Origin: Alphaproteobacteria bacterium
GTDB lineage: Bacteria; Pseudomonadota; Alphaproteobacteria; Caulobacterales; Parvularculaceae
Direction of reading: 5' to 3'
NCBI GenBank assembly: GCA_030428745.1
Contig: JAUIEG010000064.1
Location: 1-9,524, forward strand
Length of the DNA stretch: 9,524 nucleotides
The notes below the pieces were generated by a model. The model was not told the DNA's origin, made no database searches, and was given only the letters and a program-made list of their open reading frames with translations. Shown here piece after piece: positions 6,177 through 9,524 of this stretch (positions are counted from its first letter, which is position 1; every line of letters begins with the position of its first letter). A program made the translations under genes and the position numbers.

Positions 6177-6947
6177 ATGGAGAGCCTCGCGCAATTTATA
6201 CCTGAGGCGGTCCCTTTGTGGGCCGCGGTGCTGGTCGTTTTCTCAAGCTTTTTCACGGGCGCGATCACCGCCGCCTTCGGGCTCGGGGGCGGGCTGGCGC
6301 TCCTCGCCGTGATGAGCGCCGTTTTCCCTGCCGCCGCTGTCGTGCCCGTCCATGGGGCGGCGCAGGCCGGGGCGAATGCCGGGCGGTTCTACTTCCAGCG
6401 CAAGGAGGTGGTCTGGCCCATCGTCCTCTGGTTCAGCCTTGGCGGGCTGATTGGGGCGGCGATCGGCGGGCGGCTCGCTGTGGAAACGCCGGTCTGGCTC
6501 TTGCGCGGGGGCGTAGGCGCTTTTGTGATCTGGACCCTTTGGGGACCGAAACTGAAAGGCTTCGCCCCCGGGGCGAAAACCTATTTTGCGGTCGGCGTCG
6601 TCACCGGCGTTCTCACCATGTTTTTCAGCGCCACCGGGCCGATTGTGGCGGCAATGCTGTCTGCGACGGCGCTCGGCCGGCTCAATATCGTCGCCACCCA
6701 TGCGGCGGCGATGGTGATCCAGCACATCATGAAGATCACGGCCTTTGGCCTTCTGGGCTTCGCCTATGGGGAATGGGCGTGGCTTTTGGGGGCGATCCTG
6801 CTCTCCGGTTTCGCCGGCACCTATATGGGCACCCATTATCTGCGCGCTATGCCGGAGGAGACCTTCCGCAAGGGGTTTCGCACCATTCTTACGGTAGTGG
6901 CGGTCTATCTGATCGCCGCCGCGCTGATGGAGCTCAGAACAGGTTGA
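6177..6947 (+). CDS. Sulfite exporter TauE/SafE-family membrane protein
   Basis: This is a 256-residue polytopic inner-membrane permease of the TauE/SafE (DUF81) family, whose members are linked to export of sulfite, sulfoacetate or other organic anions. There are about eight or nine hydrophobic segments (roughly 13-35, 38-58, 80-98, 108-122, 135-150, 153-167, 174-194, 198-216, 235-252). The family pattern is visible in two glycine-rich re-entrant stretches: TGAITAAFGLGGGLALL (27-43), followed by VPVHGAAQAGANAGR (56-70), and FFSATGPIVAAM (149-160), followed by NIVATHAAAMVIQHIMK (170-186). This is the internal duplication expected of the fold. The start is supported by TAGGAG at 6162-6167, nine bases upstream. 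Its last 14 bases overlap the end of the convergent hypothetical gene. No sulfur-metabolism gene lies nearby, so the substrate is unknown. Confidence 0.92.
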   Translation: MESLAQFIPEAVPLWAAVLVVFSSFFTGAITAAFGLGGGLALLAVMSAVFPAAAVVPVHGAAQAGANAGRFYFQRKEVVWPIVLWFSLGGLIGAAIGGRLAVETPVWLLRGGVGAFVIWTLWGPKLKGFAPGAKTYFAVGVVTGVLTMFFSATGPIVAAMLSATALGRLNIVATHAAAMVIQHIMKITAFGLLGFAYGEWAWLLGAILLSGFAGTYMGTHYLRAMPEETFRKGFRTILTVVAVYLIAAALMELRTG

Positions 6948-7530
6948 AGGACGAGCCGGTGATGGAGACCGGCCAGCGGCCGAATTCGAACAGGCGAAAC
7001 TTAGCCGCCAGCGGATGGTTTTCGGCATCGAAATCACTGTCCGCAGCCGCGATGAGGGCGAGCGCCGCGCCATTGGCCGCCTGCACGGCGGCGCCGACGC
7101 AAAGCGTCTTGATCTGCTCGTCATCGAGATCGCTGAGATAGGAGACCTCCTCGACGGCGTCCTTTGCGGGCTCGGAGACTTTCTCGGCGATCAGGGCCAT
7201 GCCGATCCGGAGCGCGTCCTCGGAGAGAAGCTCAAGGGCCCGGCCCGTCAGATCCGCCCGCAGCGATTCTTCGGCTTCCCAGGCGGGGCTCTGCCAGTCG
7301 AGGCTTTCGGCGACATCGGCGGCGTCGTCCCAGTCCATAAGCATGGCGATTTCGGCGTCCGGGAAACCGAGCCCCGAACAATAGTCATGGGCCGCGGCCT
7401 TCGCGCCGGGGGTCAGCGCCTCCCCGATATTTGCGAACCACGGGATGCGGTCGAGGGACCGGGCGAAGCGGGAGAGGCGGGCGAGGCCCGGAAGCTCTCT
7501 TTCCAGATCTTCGAGGTCGATTTCGTCCAT
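6934..7530 (-). CDS. Conserved-looking acidic hypothetical protein
   Basis: The 198-residue product has no domain that I recognise. It is acidic, mainly helical by composition, and has no signal peptide or membrane segment, so it is probably cytoplasmic. Notable stretches are DEIDLEDLERELPGLARL (2-19), an aromatic/Asp-rich middle (MDWDDAADVAESLDWQSPAW, 65-84), an acidic hinge YLSDLDDEQI (131-140), an Ala-rich helix GAAVQAANGAALALIAAAD (146-164) and a distinctive end FEFGRWPVSITGSSFNLF (181-198). Ordered motifs in all parts and a good codon pattern argue for a real gene. The ATG at 7528-7530 is chosen because AAGGA (minus strand, 7538-7542) sits seven bases before it; an ATG at 7638 would place the start within the upstream terminator hairpin. 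A 73-base leader separates it from that terminator, so it probably has its own promoter there, though none is obvious. Confidence 0.82.
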   Translation of the reverse strand: MDEIDLEDLERELPGLARLSRFARSLDRIPWFANIGEALTPGAKAAAHDYCSGLGFPDAEIAMLMDWDDAADVAESLDWQSPAWEAEESLRADLTGRALELLSEDALRIGMALIAEKVSEPAKDAVEEVSYLSDLDDEQIKTLCVGAAVQAANGAALALIAAADSDFDAENHPLAAKFRLFEFGRWPVSITGSSFNLF

Positions 7531-7603
7531 GAAAGGGTCCTTCTGGGATCGGTGGCTAGCATCTGTGAATCGGCAAGCCAGACATAAGGCGCGCGCAGCG
7601 CAT

Positions 7604-7636
7604 AAAAAAGGCGTCCGATCACGAAGATCGGACGCC
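7604..7636 (-). terminator. Strong rho-independent terminator of the candidate small RNA
   Basis: On the minus strand GGCGTCCGATC (7636-7626) pairs perfectly, over 11 bp, with GATCGGACGCC (7620-7610) across a five-base TTCGT loop, followed directly by TTTTTT (7609-7604). The T-tract lies only on the minus-strand side, which fixes the direction. An outer arm (GGCGC and GCAGC upstream, GCTGC and GCGCC downstream; 7588-7599 with 7639-7654) can extend the hairpin past the T-tract. Confidence 0.92.
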
Positions 7637-7753
7637 AAGCTGCGCTTTTGCGCCTACGCCGGGAGGGGATATTCCGGCGACGCGGTTGGCTAATCGGGCC
7701 TGCAAGCGGGGGGGCAACGCCGGCCCAACACTGAGTGCCTCTCGCGTAGTGTT
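7604..7753 (-). ncRNA. Candidate small regulatory RNA, about 145-150 nt
   Basis: The minus strand from about 7753 to 7604 lacks any usable reading frame but is dense in structure and ends in a strong intrinsic terminator. In 5'-to-3' order: hairpin 1 with AACACT (7753-7748) paired to AGTGTT (7732-7727), and an inner GAG/CTC; hairpin 2 with GGGCC (7726-7722) paired to GGCCC (7700-7696) around a loop containing C7; hairpin 3 with CGCCGG (7679-7674) paired to CCGGCG (7662-7657) around an 11-nt loop AATATCCCCTC; a short GCGC-AAAA-GCGC hairpin; then the terminator. The lolA message appears to end just upstream at 7794, and a TTGAAA -35 follows, so this looks like an independent unit. The alternative is a structured 3' tail of lolA or a leader of the next gene. 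I do not recognise it as 6S, 4.5S or another named RNA. Confidence 0.5.
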
Positions 7754-7754
7754 A

Positions 7755-7783
7755 CATTAACGCATCAGGAGGCAATTTTTCAA
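7755..7783 (-). promoter_or_regulatory. Candidate promoter for the small RNA
   Basis: On the minus strand TTGAAA (7783-7778) matches the -35 consensus at five of six positions. After 17 bases it is followed by TTAATG (7760-7755), or after 18 by TAATGT; both are weak -10 elements, as is common in GC-rich alphaproteobacteria. Transcription would start near 7748-7753, at the base of hairpin 1. It lies directly downstream of the probable lolA terminator. Confidence 0.35.
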
Positions 7784-7793
7784 TAGGAAGGCG

Positions 7794-7832
7794 AAAAAAA
7801 ACTTGCGTGTGACACTGTTACAAAATGGCAAG
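7794..7832 (-). terminator. Probable lolA terminator
   Basis: Twenty bases after the lolA stop, the minus strand has CTTGC (7832-7828) pairing with GCAAG (7806-7802), immediately followed by eight T residues (7801-7794). Between these arms, TGTGACACTGTTACA (7808-7822, plus strand) forms an almost perfect inverted repeat that extends the stem, with one mismatch and an asymmetric CATTT bulge. The stem is weaker than usual, but the T8 tract placed exactly at its foot is strong support. Confidence 0.6.
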
Positions 7833-7852
7833 CCGGACTGACCCGTATTGAC

Positions 7853-8632
7853 CTACCTGTCCAAGAACCGGCCGCCCGCCTCTGGCGCTCTAAAGAGGCT
7901 ATTCGCCAGGCGCTCGCCATAGACCACCTTGTCGAGCGTAACGACGGTGATGCCGCCTTGCAGATCGCGCACGATCCAGCGTCGCAATTTAAGATCCGGC
8001 GCGTCAACAATAACGGTCAGTTCACCTTCGGTTTCTTCATCGTTGGACGCAAAGGTGATGGCGACCGTGTCAACGCCGCGGTCGACAGCGACAACTTCTG
8101 CGTCATCGCGATCAATTTTTTTCTGCAACAGGAATTTCAGCGGCGTCTTGCCGGCGGGATAGGAGTCCGTGGTTTCGAGTTCTTCATCGCGCACATAGAC
8201 CATGCCGCCATTGGCGACGATCAATAGCGGCGCAGGCGGTTCGTATTCGAAACGCAAAAACCCCGGTCGGCGCAGGTAAAACTTGCCTTCGGAGACCGCG
8301 CCGGAGGGTGCAATCTGTGTGAAGTCGCCTTTCAGCGTATCGAGCCCCTCAAGCCAGGCGATGACTTTTTCAACAACCGCCTCGTCACTTTCGTCTTCAA
8401 AGGCGAGCGGGCCGTCATACGCCTCGCGCAAGTCTGCGCTCACCGCGTCGGCGCCGGGCTCGGCGGTTTTCACCGCTGCTGCATTGACTTCCTCGACCGG
8501 AATATCTTCCGGCGACGCTGTCTCCTCGGCTGCGGTTTCCGCCTGCGCCAGCACAATTTGTTGGGCAGGACGCGCGGCCATGGCGCCGTCGACGCACATC
8601 AGGGAAATAGCGGATAAAAGCGCAAGGCTCAT
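7853..8632 (-). CDS. lolA: Outer-membrane lipoprotein carrier protein LolA, with acidic linker
   Basis: LolA is the periplasmic chaperone that takes lipoproteins from LolCDE at the inner membrane to the outer membrane. The 259-residue product begins with a signal peptide (LALLSAISLMCVDGAMA, 3-19, probable cleavage after AMA) preceded by GGAG (minus strand, 8640-8643), which decides this ATG over one further upstream at 8731. The LolA domain starts near 86: VVEKVIAWLEGLDTLKGDFTQ (86-106), then GAVSEGKFYLRRPGFLRFEY (111-130), PPAPLLIVANGGMVYVRDEELE (132-153), TPLKFLLQ (163-170), and a final strand region DLQGGITVVTLDKVVYGERL (223-242) ending LANSLFRAP, as in the family. Between the signal peptide and the domain lies an acidic, Ala-rich stretch (about 28-84), longer than the few residues usual in LolA; it is probably disordered. 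The gene follows gst by 108 bases. Confidence 0.92.
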   Translation of the reverse strand: MSLALLSAISLMCVDGAMAARPAQQIVLAQAETAAEETASPEDIPVEEVNAAAVKTAEPGADAVSADLREAYDGPLAFEDESDEAVVEKVIAWLEGLDTLKGDFTQIAPSGAVSEGKFYLRRPGFLRFEYEPPAPLLIVANGGMVYVRDEELETTDSYPAGKTPLKFLLQKKIDRDDAEVVAVDRGVDTVAITFASNDEETEGELTVIVDAPDLKLRRWIVRDLQGGITVVTLDKVVYGERLANSLFRAPEAGGRFLDR

Positions 8633-8669
8633 GGGTCGTCTCCGGTTTTCGTGCGCTCTATCTAGGAAA

Positions 8670-8740
8670 AGGCGGTGTCCAAAGGAAGTCGCGATTATGG
8701 CGTTGCGATGGCTCCAGCAAAGAAAGTCCACACGAAATTG
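8670..8740 (-). promoter_or_regulatory. Gap between gst and lolA, possible weak lolA promoter
   Basis: The 108 bases between the two minus-strand genes contain no hairpin with a T-tract, so read-through from gst into lolA is possible. CATAAT (8699-8694, minus strand) is a good -10 match, but the nearest -35-like TTGCTG is only 15 bases upstream, so an internal lolA promoter is a guess. Confidence 0.2.
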
Positions 8741-9412
8741 TTACTTCATCAGCGCGTAGGGACCGCCCCGCTCCAGCGCCCGGGCGTAAGCGGGCCGTGA
8801 CTGAAACCGCATCAGGTAAGCGGCGATATTGGGATAGTCGCCGCTATTTTGCCCGCGCGAAGAAAAAGCTTCGACAGGAAAGCTCATGATGATGTCCGCC
8901 GCCGTGATGTCGTCGCCGGCAAGCCAGGGCGTGTTTTCCAGCGTTGACTCGAGAAAATCATATTGCGCCTTCATCGTGTGATCGAGATAGCCGTCGCGGA
9001 TGGAGGCGGCGATCTTCTTCGCGATCGGTTTGGCGAAGAACGGCATCTTCGCTGTTTCAATGCGGTTGACGAACAGCGTGAACACGAGCGGCGGCATATA
9101 GGTGCCTTCCGCCGCATACATCCAGTAGCGATATTGATCATAGGCCGGCGTTCCTGGCGCGGGGCGGAGTTTGCCGCGCCCATGGGCGTCGAGGATGTGT
9201 TCGATCATCGCGCCGGTTTCCGCGAAGACCTTGCCGTTGTCATCAATCACCGGCGACTTGCCAAGCGGATGCACCTGCATCAGCTCGGGCGGCGCGAGAT
9301 TGGTTTGCTTGTTGCGCTCATAACGTTTGACTTCATAGGAAACGCCAAGCTCCTCCAGCAGCCAGAGGATGCGCTGCGAGCGGGAATTTTCAAGATGATG
9401 AACAGTCAGCAT
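8741..9412 (-). CDS. Glutathione S-transferase
   Basis: This is a soluble glutathione S-transferase, conjugating glutathione to electrophiles, of 223 residues, the usual length. The N-terminal thioredoxin-like domain (1-78) begins MLTVHHLENSRSQRILWLLE, with the Ser10-Arg-Ser motif that supplies the active-site serine in this bacterial/fungal group. It continues with the cis-proline Pro54 in GKSPVID (51-57) and the glutathione-binding Glu65-Thr66 in AETGAMIEHIL (64-74). The helical C-terminal domain (about 88-223) has the folding motif GDDITAADIIMSF (166-178) with Asp173. The start is preceded by TTAGGAA, which overlaps the stop of the upstream gene, so the two are co-transcribed and perhaps coupled. 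A detoxification role is likely; the substrate is unknown. Confidence 0.94.
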   Translation of the reverse strand: MLTVHHLENSRSQRILWLLEELGVSYEVKRYERNKQTNLAPPELMQVHPLGKSPVIDDNGKVFAETGAMIEHILDAHGRGKLRPAPGTPAYDQYRYWMYAAEGTYMPPLVFTLFVNRIETAKMPFFAKPIAKKIAASIRDGYLDHTMKAQYDFLESTLENTPWLAGDDITAADIIMSFPVEAFSSRGQNSGDYPNIAAYLMRFQSRPAYARALERGGPYALMK

Positions 9413-9423
9413 AAGGATGGTTC

Positions 9424-9524
9424 CTAATAGAGTTTCCCGAGCGCGTCCTTGGTGAAGGACTGAAGTTCGTCATTGCGGCCGTCGCGCACCTTCACCGCCC
9501 AGTCCGGATCCTGCAAAAGCGCCC
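9424..9524 (-). CDS. C-terminal end of a probable NADH:flavin oxidoreductase (partial)
   Basis: Only the last 32 codons are present; the rest lies beyond the right edge. The frame reads ALLQDPDWAVKVRDGRN then DELQSFTKDALGKLY and TAG at 9424-9426. The pattern Ala-Leu-Leu-x-Asp-Pro-x-Trp-x-x-Lys-Val-Arg-x-Gly-Arg is what I associate with the C-terminus of Old Yellow Enzyme-type FMN oxidoreductases (usually preceded by Gly-Arg; the partial codon at the edge, nGG, allows Arg). The gene ends 11 bases before the gst ATG, and its stop lies in the gst ribosome-binding region, so the two form an operon. That it is coding is fairly sure; the family is tentative. Confidence 0.6.
   Translation of the reverse strand, partial: ALLQDPDWAVKVRDGRNDELQSFTKDALGKLY

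Noticed and set aside
6218..7141. Long overlapping frames on both strands over tauE (307 and 293 residues)
   Set aside because: The TauE frame has clear membrane segments and family motifs; the others are Arg/Gly/Pro-rich frames typical of out-of-phase GC-rich coding sequence.
7531..7638. N-terminal extension of the acidic hypothetical protein to an ATG at 7638
   Set aside because: It would run through the terminator hairpin and its T-tract and adds a Cys/Arg-rich stretch unlike the rest; the internal ATG has a proper ribosome-binding site.
7637..7753. 6S RNA or 4.5S SRP RNA as the identity of the structured region
   Set aside because: A few short strings resemble 6S (for example GCGGTTGG on the plus strand), but the T-tract fixes transcription on the minus strand, the single long rod with a central bubble is absent, and the SRP GGAA tetraloop motif is missing.
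7764..7786. AGGAGG on the plus strand (7767-7772) as a ribosome-binding site of a small plus-strand gene
   Set aside because: No ATG, GTG or TTG with a following open frame lies at a suitable distance.

Overview
This window is a compact, GC-rich stretch of bacterial chromosome that looks alphaproteobacterial. The evidence is the ftsY-ispZ (yciB) pair, an alphaproteobacterial-type NUDIX protein, a universal stress protein and RNA methyltransferase of types I associate with this class, and lolA and xthA lying close together. I cannot place it below class from this sequence. No transposase, integrase, CRISPR array, rRNA or tRNA was seen, so this is core or near-core chromosome, not a mobile island.

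Layout, left to right. The 3' end of ftsY (+) is followed by ispZ/yciB (+). These run head-on into a NUDIX hydrolase (-), with both stop codons inside one palindromic TTAA. A 359-base gene-free region (2136-2494) separates the NUDIX gene from a divergent MarR-type regulator (+) that carries a histone-H1-like Lys/Arg-rich tail. A strong hairpin terminator at 3079-3111 separates this regulator from a short TrmH/SpoU-type RNA methyltransferase (-) that seems to lack an internal block of its fold. Next, a universal stress protein and a kynureninase-like PLP enzyme form a coupled pair (+, TGATG overlap). They converge on xthA (-), both stops lying in a palindromic CTATAG. A TauE/SafE permease (+) diverges from xthA and overlaps, tail to tail by 14 bases, an acidic conserved hypothetical gene (-). 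Upstream of that gene on the minus strand lie a probable small-RNA gene, lolA, a glutathione S-transferase gene, and the last 32 codons of a probable flavin oxidoreductase gene.

Functionally this is mostly housekeeping: membrane targeting (FtsY), envelope and septation (IspZ), lipoprotein transport across the periplasm (LolA), base-excision repair (XthA), nucleotide sanitation (NUDIX), detoxification (GST and a likely flavoenzyme) and anion export (TauE). No obvious defence or biosynthetic system is present. The most notable features are: (1) a self-contained candidate small RNA at 7604-7753 (-), isolated by a likely lolA terminator upstream and ended by an 11-bp hairpin plus T6; (2) the MarR-H1-like fusion; (3) the internally shortened RNA methyltransferase that still has its three motifs; (4) an unusual cysteine-bearing insert in IspZ. 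All family assignments come from reading the protein sequences; no database search was run.
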